Positions 26,469 to 39,690 are shown, numbered from the stretch's first letter. The stretch is DNA of 64,000 nucleotides from Liolophura sinensis (GCF_032854445.1 NC_088300.1:19635608-19699607); one strand, 5' to 3'. Notes: a model not told the origin generated them from the sequence alone. Made by a program: numbers and translations.

Positions 26469-26679
26469 GATAACGTCCGTATATATTTCGTATACTTCCG
26501 TATATCATATTTATAATATTCATTTATTATACTAGTCTGTCATAATTAGAAACGTATAAACCTCTTTAGCCGTACATTGCCAGTGCACAGGTCACCCGCG
26601 AGTGTCTACTATGGATGCCGAATAGCCTCTCCTCGCTGAGCCTTATCTTTCTGATATGTTTATTTCATTGTAATTATTA

Positions 26680-26681
<2 letters not shown>

Positions 26682-26761
<80 letters not shown>
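26682..26761 (+). repeat. (AT)40 microsatellite
   Basis: Uninterrupted AT dinucleotides. Confidence 0.95.
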
Positions 26762-26764
<3 letters not shown>

Positions 26765-28544
26765 AATAGAGGTTCTGGGAGTACGTAGTTAGGACTCCTG
26801 AATCTAAAGACTAACAGTTTGTATAGTAAAGATAACAATGATAGACGTACGCCACAACCAAAGCACATATGATGTTTGTAATAAACATGAACGTGTACAA
26901 GTTCACACATATCACTATATAATTTGACCCTAACAAGAGTATATAGCGAATACATGTATACGTCTAAGCATAATTGGGTACATTCAGTGTTTCGGTCATG
27001 TTTGGGGAAATATTTTACTCTCGTCTTCGCTCATCAGGCGTCAGCGTATGACCAAGATTTGGAATAACGTTTGCTACAAGGGAACTGTCTAAATTTAATT
27101 TTAAGAGATGTAACAGTCCCTAATCTCAGGGCATAGTATTCCTAGCTTTGTTCTCGAATGTCATTCGCACAGGAATGCTTTCATAAAGAAGGGAAATATC
27201 CAATGTTACCATAACCTGCTCTAGTGTTTTATGAAGAATAACATGACTGATGTCGTGCCCGTCACCGCAATGTCAAACAAATTGTACAAAAAAAAAATTA
27301 CATTTTATCCTCATCACGCAGCTATCATGTAGAGTACAGTTATTATCAATATAATCGAGGGCTTAACAACAGGAAATGAGACACGTAAGGAAATGATTAC
27401 ATAATCAGTGGGGCTATCTGCATCATCAGATAACGATTCTTTGTATGGTAGAGAGTTTATTTATGACACATGGTAACAGCAGTGGCTTTTACAGATTCAG
27501 TCTTATAATCTTGATGATGGACCGTGTGGGTGGCGCCTTATAGTTTAAGAAAATAAGGCAAAACTGCCATTAGCGGTGTCCCTGGGGCGGACCGGTATCC
27601 TGTCATCAGATGGGTCACAATACAGAGGGGACGGGGACGGCTATGTGGCCCCTATCTTCAGCGATAATGTTAAGGACATAAATCCTATTAATCTCACAGA
27701 GCATAAATCATTCCTCCAGGCACACAGGATGGTTCAGACATGCGCGGACTTAAGAGATTAGGTACTGATTATTCCCGCTCTACGCTGATGGTAAAATATA
27801 GAGTTTCTTAGATATGAAGGTTTGACGTGTCAAAGATCGAGAAAGAAAAAAAAAACGAATGACAAGACAAATAAAGTTTCATCTGTTTCCTAGGTTGGCG
27901 TTTTTTTTTGACAATACGTCTGTATATTTTCTTGGAGAAAACCTGTATTATCGTTTTCTAACAAATAGAGGATATAAAATTTACAACTATGTCAAAAAAG
28001 ACTCTATACCATTTTGCTGCATGATGTCGGAAGTATGAGTAGTCGTACATGGTTGCATAACTACCATTACTTATAGCAGCTGTGAAGTGAGTTCACGAGG
28101 CTGAGTGAAGCAGTTTTTACCTATATATAAAACATGGTCAGGATGTTAGTCGAAAAGCACGATACATTGTATGATTTAATGCATCGACACTTGTTTTCTT
28201 GATGTCATCATAATGCTTTATTTTGTACCCATAAACCTGCGCCAGTGCTATATTTGCTAAAATTCTGTATCTCTCTGAAAGATCGTTATGTACCTTGATA
28301 AACTGTATCTCATATGTTGCATACAATCCCGCGGAGCGTCTTCTATAGCATATCACATACACTAGAAGTTTAAACAAAACTGTTAAATCGAAGTAAAATA
28401 TACTCCATGTCAAATGAAACTTTCTTATACTGACGTGTATGCCCTTATTCTTTTGTTGTTCTAAGCCATTGTCGTTACTGCATCTTTTTGTCTAATTCTG
28501 CGTAGCCCTTGTTGATAGGGGTGTGTATGTTGTTTCTGTTTCAG

Positions 28545-28672
28545 TATTTGCATGAACGCTTACAACAACACCCTAACTGAGGTTGAGTAGAATAAGAATT
28601 TCACCGGCTACGTATGACCATTTGTCAATTATCACACTGTTTTACTACCATGCTGTAGTCTCACGAAACTTT
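28545..28672 (+). repeat. Dispersed repeat D
   Basis: TTTGCATGAACGCTTACAAC, CCCTAACTGAGGTTG, TTTCACCGGCTACGTATGAC and ATTATCACACTGTTTTACTA align with the other copies. Confidence 0.55.
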
Positions 28673-29555
28673 ACTAGGTAAAATAAGCATGCATAGCGTC
28701 ACCAGTTATAGTTCGTTCAGGATCGTCAGAAATCTAATTGAAATTAACTGGGTCAAATTAAAGGTGGCTCGACGATAGGGAAAATACTAAACCTTTGTAA
28801 CAGCTTATCTTAAATCTGGTTTAATTAATTGTCTGATGTTGAAAGTCTTTTTGCACTCTTAGCCCTTGGAGTTGGAGCTCAACACTCTTATGGATTCACT
28901 TAGTCAAACCGATAAGCTCAGTGACGCCATGTCATTTTTTGATGGAACATGGATTTCTCTACACTGTCATATGATGCTGCATTTGCCTTTACGATTTGCA
29001 CAAATTTTGAAAACAAAAACTTCTCTGTTGCATGAATTCATGGGTGAAAAATGTTTTAACATTACAACTCAAGTGTTCCAAAGATTGCACTGGCAGTGGG
29101 GAACTCTTATAGGCATACAGCATAAATTTTTAATAATTCAAGAGTTCACCAATGTGTATTGCCACTGACAATATTGAAATTATTGAAAAAGCAAATTTTG
29201 TTTTATTTCAACGCTAATTACGGACCATTTCAGCATGGATGGCACTGAAAATATAACGGGTGTGTTCTTTTGCTGTAATGTTTGAAGTCTATTTCCACCG
29301 AATTTAATGAATGAAACTTTCTGTCAGTAACGCTCATAAATTTACCTAACTGTATGTATCTGTGATTTTCATACTTCATATAAATGCGGTAATTTCCCTT
29401 CGCCAGGCGGAATATTCCTGATAGCCCTAAGGCTAAGCGCAGTGGCATATAACTTTCAGTTGCAATAAAGTTGGCCAACAAAAGATGAAATGTTTGAACC
29501 CGCTGTCGTTAGATAAATTAAGAAAATAATTAATTTTTTTTTATACATATCTGAT

Positions 29556-29561
29556 TTTATT
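29556..29561 (-). terminator. Candidate poly(A) signal of unknown paralogue 2
   Basis: AATAAA on the minus strand, 151 bp after the stop codon at 29712. Confidence 0.4.
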
Positions 29562-29711
29562 ACCCGGATAAATCCGTTTTATCACTGTTTGCTTTAAATC
29601 TCTTTTTATCACAGTTAGCATGCACAAACATAATTAGTACGAATTAGCTCCATGCGTCGGACGTCGATCTGTTATTCATACACAGTTTCTAAAAGTTTTC
29701 CAGTTTAATTT

Positions 29712-31294
29712 TTAAACCATGAGGGTGGGAATAGGCTGCAAATTTTCTTTGTGCATCTGGCAACTATTGCTCTGTGTGTTGTAGCCACTGTTGTATCCTG
29801 CATAACCAGTAATCGCTGAGTAATCGTACTGATAGACTGTGCTGCTGTAAGGCAGTTTTGATATATTACATCTAATGGAGTCCAGTGAACACTGTGTGAG
29901 AGTTTTCTGAGCGTAGCTGTAGTTACAGCTATATGGTATCTCCTTCAATTCCTGCCTCTCCACAGAACACGGCTTCTGTATTGGACATGGGTCACAATAG
30001 AGTACATCGTTGTGATAAGTGGTACTGAGCAGACAGGACCTGGAGTTCATTCTGTCATTAGAAGGCTGCATATAACAAGCCTTCCTGTCACAGTCGAGAG
30101 GGACACATGGAGCCGTGTTTCTGTATTTCCCGGCTTGGTACGGTGAGTATTTCCTGGCAGTCCTGTCGACTGACGGCTTGCCCGAATTGCCACGCCTGCT
30201 GCCGGAGTAAGTGCTCTGCATGAAGCGGTTACTATCCCGTGAACATGCGATCGTACGGCAGAGGTCTTGCTTATAGCATGCAGGGGAAGAGTACGCAACG
30301 GACTCCGTCAGGTTCCCACGATGGACGTCAGTGAGCGAGTCATCCAGCTGGTAGGAATCTGAAATCAAAAGGAGAAACATGACAACAAATCTTGTGTTCC
30401 TGGAAAACATTAACGTGATGATGGTGTCAACTCGGTGGTCCTATGATAACAGTCGCAGCTGTACACACTTGTAGGCAAACATCATTTTACGCTACAGATG
30501 CCCCGCCTGGCATGTTGATATAACGGAGACTACATGCTTTAGTTGTCTAATACACATACCACATGGATATTTGTATGGGGAGCTAAACCGGTAGGATGTC
30601 TCGATAATTCATTGATCAACTTTGTGATTGAGACACGGCGAAGTATAAATATGTTGAAACACTAACGTCTTTAGAATCCGTTGAATAGTTTGTAATTATT
30701 CTATTATATAGCGTATATTTATTTATTTATTTATTATTATTATACTGCGATGTAGCAAGTAGTTTATGTTTTACCACAAACAAAATAAGTGACAGATTAT
30801 TCACCACAGGTGCTGTGTAAAATACCAATGAAATTTAAATATAAATGGTCCTGACCGTAACGTAGTTTCACGGAGCAAACTTTGTTCAGTAGACCGTTAA
30901 TACGAGATCAGGCGCACAGACAAACACATATATTCACAAGTATTCGAAATACTACAAGATTGAAAGCTTGCCTATCCAAAACATATTTTCAGTTACCTAA
31001 TAGATGAAATAATTCCTTTTGAGCATCTATGAGCGTCACTGGTGGTAGGTCCGGTGTGGCAGTGGCGTAGTCAACCTCGGGCGGGGTAGCCGGTAAAGAG
31101 GCGAGGCCGGAGCAGCACTCTCTGCCACACTCCACTAAGTCAGTTTTAACCTTGCTCGGTGCTATGATCAAGGCCGGTGCTGCATCACTTGATAAGCCTG
31201 GGAACTTCTTCATGTCCAGAGTGTAGTGGACTTTCGTCTCCACGTTAAGTGGAATGAGGAACTGAGAAGGTATATCACAAAAGGGAACTATCAT
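29712..31294 (-). CDS. Unrecognised protein, paralogue 2 (2 exons, 314 aa)
   Basis: Exon 1 is 31294-30997 and exon 2 is 30358-29712 on the minus strand, with a GT-AG intron of 638 bp in phase 1. The frame is open a little upstream of 31294, but the only ATG there is at 31294. Exon 1 encodes DIPSQ, VHYTLDMKKFPGL, APALIIAPS and, at the junction, KELFHLLG with an LxxLL core; all four match exon 1 of the gene at 15138-16201. Exon 2 (215 aa) is rich in Tyr, Ser, Asn and Cys, with CxxxC-like spacings such as CDPCPIQKPC, and ends in a tyrosine/glycine-rich stretch before PTLMV. It resembles neither the sister's exon 2 nor any domain I recognise. No signal peptide is evident. A minus-strand AATAAA (29561-29556) lies 151 bp past the stop. 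Real coding status is supported by shared exon 1 and splice phase; function is unknown. Confidence 0.72.
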
Positions 31295-31682
31295 CTTTGT
31301 GTAGGTCCACAAACCAAAGGAATAAAATACACAAATTCACCGTTTGTTTTCATGTAATGTCCTCCCTGAACAATCACAATTTCGTGTGAATATCTTTCAC
31401 ATAGCTGTCAGCGTTTTGCCACTCAGTATCACTCTCCTGGTTAACTAAAGACGTTGGCTGAGGTACGTGTCAATAGAGAGAGCCTGTGCACACGTCCGTC
31501 TTGCTCCCTACACGCAGTCCGAGTGATCAGACTCAGCCGACCCTGTCAGAGTGTACCCCGAGCTCTGGCCCTGGGGTGCGTGTGGTAAATATGCCATTAA
31601 TTAGAGGCATTCAATTCCGGTTAATGAATGCTGACAATTACAGACGTGCCATGTTAAATCTCCTATTCAGGCGGCTCAATCT

Positions 31683-31714
31683 CGGCGTGTCATCTGGCTA
31701 TAATGCGGCATAAT
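31683..31714 (-). promoter_or_regulatory. Upstream element shared by the two unknown paralogues (copy 2)
   Basis: CGGCGTGTCATCTGGCTATA then ATGCGGC lies about 390 bp upstream of the ATG of paralogue 2. It is preceded by homeodomain-type TAATTA sites (about 31595-31645). Confidence 0.4.
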
Positions 31715-32529
31715 GGAGCGGGAAAGCCTTTGAGCGCTTCCACGTCGTAATCTTTGAAATCGATTTGCAGCGCTCTGTTGGAATCAGCTGTCAGTACTTA
31801 ACGTCCACAAAAAGACGCTTTTCACATTAATACCCAAAAATAAATAGGTGTTCGGAACATTTGACATAATACACAGCGTATCTCCAGCGGCGAACCGAGG
31901 TAAACCGAATAGCATGCAATTACCAGCGGTCATCTGGTCTATCTCTCAATACCGGGGACAGCACTGGAGGCTGGCATCTACTCTCATTATTCAGTGATGT
32001 AACCCAGCTGGCAAAGACAATAAGGACCGCCGTGCTTCTGACGTCGAGGAGAACACGTCGCCATCAATGGCTTCACTCTTCATCCGGTGCGTTTGGAATT
32101 TCCAATTGGCTTGGCCAAAGCAGGCGCATTTCTTTTATGATTGATTTATTAGATGCTGCGAGCACTTCCCGTTTCCACATGTGGCTTAGCATATTAATTT
32201 CCCCCATTCTCCTCTCCTATCGCTCCTCTCTTCCATTTCCCATCGAAACCATGTCAAAGCAGAATCTAATTAAGGAAGACACGCATTTTCCGGCACAGAT
32301 CAGATCTTCATCCTGTCTTCCAGTGTGTGTAAATTTTGCATTCATTTTCCCTGAATTGCGTTTTATCGATCCAGTTTTAGACATGTGTGTGGTGTTAAGT
32401 TTTTTGCGTTGGCAGGGGATGGTAACGGATGTGAGGCTGTAATATGTGTGTACATTTGTAATGTTTTGCAAGGGTGTAACCATGGTTATGTATTATATCA
32501 GAAATTGTTTTTTGAAATACGACATAGCA

Positions 32530-32579
32530 AATAAAACCAGAACAGCCACGAAAGTGTGATAGTTGGTAAATGGCATAGT
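32530..32579 (-). repeat. Dispersed repeat D, short minus-strand remnant
   Basis: AATAAAACCAGAACAGCC and GTGTGATAGTTGGTAAATGG match the 3' part of group D in reverse. Confidence 0.4.
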
Positions 32580-35140
32580 GTAGATAGGCCAAACAATGGA
32601 CACGAAAATATGAAATTAAAAATTTAAACTTTCAAATGATAGAACATGTTTCAAAATGTGAGCGCCTCTTCACATTTTAACATGTTATTTGCAACTTGAA
32701 ACACAGTGATTTTTTACAAGATTCTTAACATTCATAGTGCCGAATGCAACACTTAATAGAAATGCGATTTAAGATACTGTTAGATTACAACACTTTTTAA
32801 GCAGTTTGTAAAGTGTTACAGTGAAAAGAAAAGGGTTAACCCAACATTATAAATACTCTCCCCACTCCCACCATTGCCAAACGGTTGCATTTAACATTAT
32901 TAAAGTTACCGCACATATAAGGTCTGAGTTTTGCAGTGTTCATTTTAGCTTGAAATTGTGAACGCTTTTTTATGATAGTACATATATTTAATAAGATAAA
33001 TTGGAAATTTTGATGTTTATATTTACTTGAAATAACGGGTAGTTACGCGAGGTCCAAAAAATACGTATCCGATATTAGTACATGCAGTACGCAATTATGG
33101 CCAGAATCGCCATACATTGGATGTGCATATTAAAATGTTTTATCTAGATCGCAGTTCTAGTTGAATATTAAGATCGTGTGTGGCATTAACTAGCAACCAT
33201 TAGCATTAAAATCCAACGAAATTAGTTCTCATAAACTATCCCACATGTTTAACACTGCCGAATTAAGTATCGTAAATGCCTGAGACAACTATAATTGATA
33301 GCGATCACGTAGCCGGGTTACTGAGGCCGGTTGTCAGTCCTGCTGATAGGTATCGGGCTTATCTGAGGGTCCGTTATCATCTGTCACTGTGCAGAAATAA
33401 CAAATATCCGGGGAAGAAAATGATGAATCTTACACGGAAGGAGGACACAAGGCCTGGATTAACGAAACCGAACCGCGCGGGTACACATACTTAAGCAATG
33501 TAACGCCAAAGAACAAACACTTCATTTTGTCTCAGTATTTCAGCATTTATTGCATATTCTTCCCATATAACTCCGAAAAGCGAACCTTTCATTCAGACTC
33601 AATATTTTAACATTTTTCTTCATAAATCTCAGTGAGTTGTGCAACTGAATATTACATAGAGGAGATTATCATAGTTAAACCAAAGTGTAACGATCCATGT
33701 GGATGTATTTACTTAAAAGAAAATTAGTTTCTCAATTTTATTTGCAAAACTATTATTATCTGCTCTAGGATCCCTCAGACGGACTATTTTACCCTAGAGA
33801 TAAGATAGTAAGAATATATACGCGAGCAAAATATGGCTCATATCATTACAATGTATATATTAAGAGCCGAGGAAAGTTACACATTTGAAATGCTTTTTCT
33901 GTCTAATGGTGTATTGTGAGGGTGTATGTTTATACCTCACAACGGCCCCATTAATACCTCTACGTCGCAAACTCTATCTCGATGATTCCCATTAAGCAAA
34001 GGAAATGTCAAATTCACACCCCTGTGAAGTTCGACTCTGACAGTCTCCCCATGACTGGTTTGCACACTTGGCTGAATGTGGATGTGAGAAGGTTAAATGT
34101 TGGCCCGTCAATAAGCACCCATGCTGATACCCTGAGATCACATCATGAAGAGGCTCTTATCTCACACACTGTAACGCCGGCGCCGCATCTGTAGGCTTAC
34201 CTCAATCACTTCATGGTCTCACTGCCTTCTTTATGCTGACACGGCCTGTTTATTTCGCTAATTGGTTTATGGAAAGCCCGAGGGACGAGAGTATAATTTA
34301 GTTCACAACGGCACCCCCGGGGCCCCATGGACACATTACCAGGCAGTGAAGCTATAATCAATATGCCGTTATGTCAGTGGGGAAGGGGTGGCTACGGTAT
34401 CACGTTCCACTGACCAGCGGTCAGTCTAGCTGGCGTGTCCTCCCAGATTGACCAGCACCTCGCAGAAGGCTTATCGGGAAGTGAACTTAGTAAGATTAGC
34501 CTCCCTTAGCCACCAAATCTATCTTGATCGACCGTCCTCGCATTTGTCAGGCTTTTGTGAGCGTGATAAATGAACAGATTAGGGTAAAACTGGCCTCAGG
34601 GTGGGTTGAGGGGACAGGCAAAGGGGCGTGCCCTGAGGGGCGTACAAGAGCTACTCTGTCCACAGGGACAGCATCGTGTAGGGCTCTTCCACGCTGGGCC
34701 TTGAGAGCTTGTTTTGTATCTATTGGGGCTTCGTCGGAACTTGATTTGCTTTGATTTTTCTGAAGAGTTTTAACTGGAGCTGGTTGAACAAAGGGCATTC
34801 ATCAGATCACAAGTGCTTGATACAGCACTGTCATTAGAAATACGATTTCAGTTCGGCGGAAATGGGAGCCATTGTAGCGCTTCCACACTTGAGCCACAAA
34901 ACATTATCATTTGGAAAAGAACAAATATAACGACCTGCCTTCACGATCCGGCTTCTCAATCCTGTCAGCAGTTTTCCACAGAATGCAAACCACTTTAATT
35001 AGTAACATGTTACCTGTGCGGTTCCATGTCATGTCAAATCTCGGCGGCAAAACTTTAAAGTCGGCTTACCCTTTTATTCTGAGATTTTCAATCATGAGGG
35101 ATTTGAGTAGGAGATACTCCTGTTCGTGTTGATATTTCTC

Positions 35141-36850
35141 ACAAATACGATTGCACATATCAACGTGTGATGACAACCGAGAAAACACAGCATCACCGTG
35201 TGTACGTGTTACAAGCAAAACAAGCACGGAAATCCGGCTGAACTGCGGTTTGAATTTGCATTTAAACTGGTCAGATTTTTATACATTTAACTGATTAAAT
35301 CAAGACCAAAGTTTGCCCGCATATCCCTTCCTTTAATCAGCTGTCTCAAAGCTACTGATAAAAATGTTTATCTAATGAAAGATATCTGAATATTGATAGC
35401 TTTTGATCATTTACATAAAATATCACTACTGCTTTTGTTTTTATATAATGTTCACATGCCGAAAAGTTTGGAGGGATGCAAATTATCGGATACTGAAATA
35501 AACAAAGTGCACCAATATGCACTTCCTGAACCCCACATTGTAGAAGATCATATCTCCATCGGAAAAGTGTTGATGTGAAAGGAAATAGGCAAAAACGGCT
35601 GCACGTTTTGATTACCTGATACATTCACTTTGTTATAGCACACACCTCGGCCAGCTACAGTGGTATAAACCCCTTGATATAGTAGTCAGGGTTCTTTGGT
35701 TTAATATGATATGGACAAGACTAAACGTGTTGTGAAGTATCAACTATGTTACTGTTGTCAACTACATCACCGTCTTGTCAACTACGTTATCATGATGTCT
35801 TTCTCAATATATTAAATAATGATTGAAATGTGCTTTCTGATTTATGTTTATTTCAACCACTCATTTTATCAAGTGAGTGAAGCTTGAACAGGTGTAGTCG
35901 CTCTTAGTTCTGTATATTTTGTTCAGTAGTTGTGAAGTAAAGAACTGTTGAAATGAATCTTGCCTTGGGGTGTCATAATAGCTAATCTACTTGTATGTAA
36001 GGTAAAACTGTATATTGTTTACACATAAGGGACATAAACTGTAATTCTGTCTAATATTTTCTGTACCGTTTAGGTTCTCTAAATATACTCAACTGAAGCA
36101 CGCATGTCTGTAACGTAGTTGCCAACTGATTTTCAATGGTCTATCGGTTTACCTCCTGAAATTATTAAACTTTCACTTTGAATGTGTCCCATTGTGTTTT
36201 TTTCAGTTACTTAATTATTGCGGAAGATCAGTGAGTCCAAAATTTTTATTCCAACAGAGACACTTCTGCTAATAGAAAAGCAACCCAAAATATACCGCAT
36301 TGGCATAATGACTCTAGAACCATCGAAAAACTATTGGCTCATGTACATCAAAATATAAAGTGTGCTTGAAATAAAAAAAATAAAAAATCACGCAAGTTTT
36401 CATTAATATTTGTCTTAATGTGAAATGACTTCCATTATTGTAGATATCCGAACAACCTTGGTTTTACCACATTTCTCAATAGGGCTATTTACATGTGTAT
36501 TTATAGTGCTTTTCTAACAGTCTTCCCCACGCTAAAACATTCAAAACTAAGATAAATAGTGGCATAGTGGAGTTTACCTCAGTTTATCCTGGTATTTCAA
36601 ATCACTTACTCCTCTGGTCGATTATACTACTGCTTCCTACAGAGTATACATGTGCTCATATCACGGCTCACACACACGTTTGGTGTATGACAACAATGTC
36701 TTATATGAGGAGTAGAGCAAAAAGCTCTGGCTGTATCGTTCGCTACAACTATACAACCAAACACAGCCGAGCTATAGGTAGCTCATCCAACGAGTTAGAC
36801 GATGTATGTGGTATCGTTAGTGTACATCATCTAATTCATTGATCTGACTA
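35141..36850. other. Gene-less stretch
   Basis: AT-rich unique sequence; nothing recognised. Confidence 0.5.
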
Positions 36851-36992
36851 TATTTATTTATTTGTTTGATTGGTGTTTTACGCCGTACTCAAGAACACTC
36901 CCCTTTTTCGACGGCGGCCAGCATTATGGTGGAAGGATACCGGGCAGAGTCCGGGGGAAACCCACGGCCGTCCGCAGATTGCGGCAAGGCTA
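36851..36992 (-). mobile_element. SINE, group B, minus strand, 3' half
   Basis: TTGATTGGTGTTTTACGCCG, CGACGGCGGCCAGCATTATG and CACGGCCGTCCGCAGATTGC. It is well preserved but ends before the tRNA head. Confidence 0.72.
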
Positions 36993-37049
36993 TAGATAAC
37001 ATAATCTCAATCATATGGTAAAAATGCTTTACCTTATATGTGTGTGATT

Positions 37050-37285
37050 TTATTTGATTGATTTATTTAATTTATTAGTTTGGGTGTTTTATGCTGTATT
37101 CAAGAATATTTCACTTATACGACGGCGGCCAACATTATGGTGGGAGGAAACCGGGCAGAGCCCGGGGGAAACCCACGGCCATCCGCAGGTTGCTGGGAGA
37201 CCTTCCCACTCACGGCCGGTCGGGAAGCCAGCATGAGTTGGACTTCAACTCACAGCGACCGCATTGGTAAGAGGTCCCTGGGCAT
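37050..37285 (-). mobile_element. SINE, group B, minus strand
   Basis: TTTGGGTGTTTTATGCTG, CGACGGCGGCCAACATTATG, CGGCCATCCGCAGGTTGC, CGGCCGGTCGGGAAGCCAGC and a B-box-like part near 37245-37260. It is the second of two same-strand copies within 440 bp. Confidence 0.75.
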
Positions 37286-39468
37286 TATATGATTGATGCT
37301 GGTTTACTGTGGATTAAAATCTTACTATAACTCATGCTTGTTACCTAACAGCTCAGGAAATCAGTCAATCTACACAAAATGATCACAGGGAAAGTCGCAG
37401 AGAAAGGGATAATTATATATAGTTGAACACATTTTTCCTGTCAGGAGGTAGTAATTCACAACGAATTGCCTAGCGAGGCTCTGGTCTTATGTAGGCCCTA
37501 ACTGACAGCAGTATAAACAATGACTAAGATTTTCACTGGTTATATGGTTAACCAGATGGTATAGTTATGGCTGTGTTGTTCTAACTTCGAATTAATTTCG
37601 TGTGCACGACTAAGAAAGGTCCCGTGGCACAACATAATGGTGAATTTCTACTGGTCGTGTGTGTGTATGTTTTTTTCTACTGACAATATTTACTAGCCAT
37701 GTCACTTTTACCTCTCCGAATCAAACACTAACATGGGGACTTGGAACAGAATTATGAATAAAGCAAAAGTTGTCATCTGGTATAGCCCACGCATATCTGT
37801 TTAGAACTTGAATATCGCAGTGCCATCCCTTCGCTGGTCTGACTGAATTTACACAATACATGTATATGTCTACATTACATGCATGTACAGTTGTTTTGAG
37901 ATTATTATCATGACAGATATCTACGGTTGTAGTCATGCTTGAACGAAGCAGGAAATGAGCAAGTGCAGTGAGTTTGGTACACAGGGAGCATCGCGTTGGT
38001 AAATATAAACGCTGGTACAATAAATGCATGATATGGTGAAGATTTGGTTTAATCGATTTCTTGGATCACAACCGATATGCAGACTGATAGAGTTCGATCA
38101 ATCTTCCATTGGAATTAGATATACTTAAGCTTAGTAAAGCTGTTACTAGTATACCTTTCACAATCAGAAAGTCGTAACTGTCGGACCTGTGCAATTCTTC
38201 AAGCTATATGAACAATTACGCCTTTAACCAGTCACCGTGTAACTACAGGTGTGTGAAAGAATCCAATCAGACATTCACTAATATAATGCAGTGTGGTTAA
38301 TTGCTTGTATCGATTGTTTTCATTCCTTTTTCTTCCGGGCTGTGACCAGGTTTCTCTCCTAGATCCGTGCAGCTTTCGGCTTCACTTCAACAATACAGGG
38401 CATAACCATGTACATATATATATGCTCAATACAACAATAGGATTCAAGTTTTTATCACAAATATCGAGGTATGGCCGCGTAAATTAAAAAGGCTTCACAA
38501 GGTTTCAATCCACATTCCGGGATCTTTGTGGACATAATATAAATGATATACACTGGAATGTTCAGATATACAGGAGTCAATTAGTGGTCGAAAATCGATC
38601 AGTTGAAATCTTGTGAAACATACATGTACGTAGTGATGCATCTGCATCATTATCACCATCGTTATTATTATTATTGTTGTTGTTGTTGAACTCACATACG
38701 ACTATGGGTCTAAAGCGGTGTAGGCACATCTAGCTGACAGCAACTGTAATCATTGGACTTCAGCCTGCTTGTGTAACACTGGAGAATAGTTCAACTCATT
38801 ATTGGTGAACGCCATTTGTCTCAAAGTTTACTAATTTACTCTCACCATCTTAATATAACTCAGTAATATAATATTACTCAGCCCGCATAATATAACCCTG
38901 ACCAACCTCATGGGTTAAACCCACGAGTCATTAATCACGGGCCAGCTGCTTTTCATACACCGAATTGTATATTCAATATAAACTATTGATATTAGATTAA
39001 GATAAGACAATACAAAGGGATGATATGGAAACTTAAAACTGTAATAGCCTTTGGCGGTCTTTGACAGAACAGCTTTGATATGAATTCAACATGACTATCT
39101 AATCATCTAACAAACAAGTCTTACAGGCTTTCACGTACAGACTTACATACACGTAAAGGCCGAAAAGGGCAAACTATATTTGATAAATTAATCTCCTTTA
39201 AGTTCAGACCTATGCACTGGATTATTTTCTTCAACTTGAAAAATAAAAGTTCACTATCACACGTACCATCAAACAAGCAAAAGATCGCTGGGAAGATTTG
39301 TTTCATTCTATGAGGTATACACAGTGAAAAAAAACCCCAGATGTTTAACATTTAAACCCGTGAAAAACGTCTCTTTGACAGAGTTAATAAAACGTGCTTA
39401 ATTTTAACTGATGATTAACCCAATTAATTTACTAAATAGGCAACGTGATTGTATTATACAATAAATTT

Positions 39469-39548
39469 AAGTATTTATAAAATAGTGTATGTATTTATAA
39501 AATTAATCCATGTATTTATGAAAAACGCGTGTATTTTAAAAATAAAAA
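39469..39548 (+). repeat. AT-rich tandem repeat, about 4 units of 20-24 bp
   Basis: Variants of GTATTTATAAAAT recur at close spacing. Confidence 0.5.
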
Positions 39549-39690
39549 ACACCTTAAACATGTTAAACACTAGCCGTTATTACCGCGTATACATGAGGTT
39601 GTTTGTACCTAATGATGTCTCTGTGGTAAGACATAATCGATCTATTACAGGATAAAGTACATTGCCATTAAGGACGCACAACATATAGAG

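Larger units (their letters stand above)
24611..29555. other. Gene-less stretch
   Basis: Unique sequence with an (AT)40 tract and two group D repeats. A GC-richer block at 27500-27770 contains an open frame without any known motif. The frames at 28138-28413 and 28866-29168 begin without convincing splice or start context. Confidence 0.4.
31322..35140. other. Unique, relatively GC-rich gene-less DNA upstream of paralogue 2
   Basis: No SINE was found here and only one short group D remnant (32530). Several blocks are richer in GC than their surroundings and free of microsatellites: 31480-31760, 32030-32430, 33270-33490, 33960-34510 and 34520-34760. Short open frames cross them, but none has a recognisable domain or convincing splice sites. 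Conserved non-coding regulatory DNA is a plausible reading; small unrecognised exons are the alternative. Confidence 0.3.

Noticed and set aside
26677-26955. 92-codon minus frame with a Tyr-Ile run
   Set aside because: Half of it is the (AT)40 tract; no other support.
31295-31312. Longer N-terminus for paralogue 2 starting at 31312
   Set aside because: The codon there is TTG; the first ATG in frame is at 31294 and aligns with the paralogue's N-terminus.
32032-32442. 136-codon plus frame upstream of paralogue 2
   Set aside because: No domain, no signal peptide or splice context, and composition typical of non-coding DNA. Kept only as part of the possibly regulatory stretch.
34547-34798. 83-codon minus frame starting MPFVQPAPVKTLQKN
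   Set aside because: Has an ATG and fair composition, but an overlapping opposite-strand frame, no family and no splice partner; not enough to call a gene.
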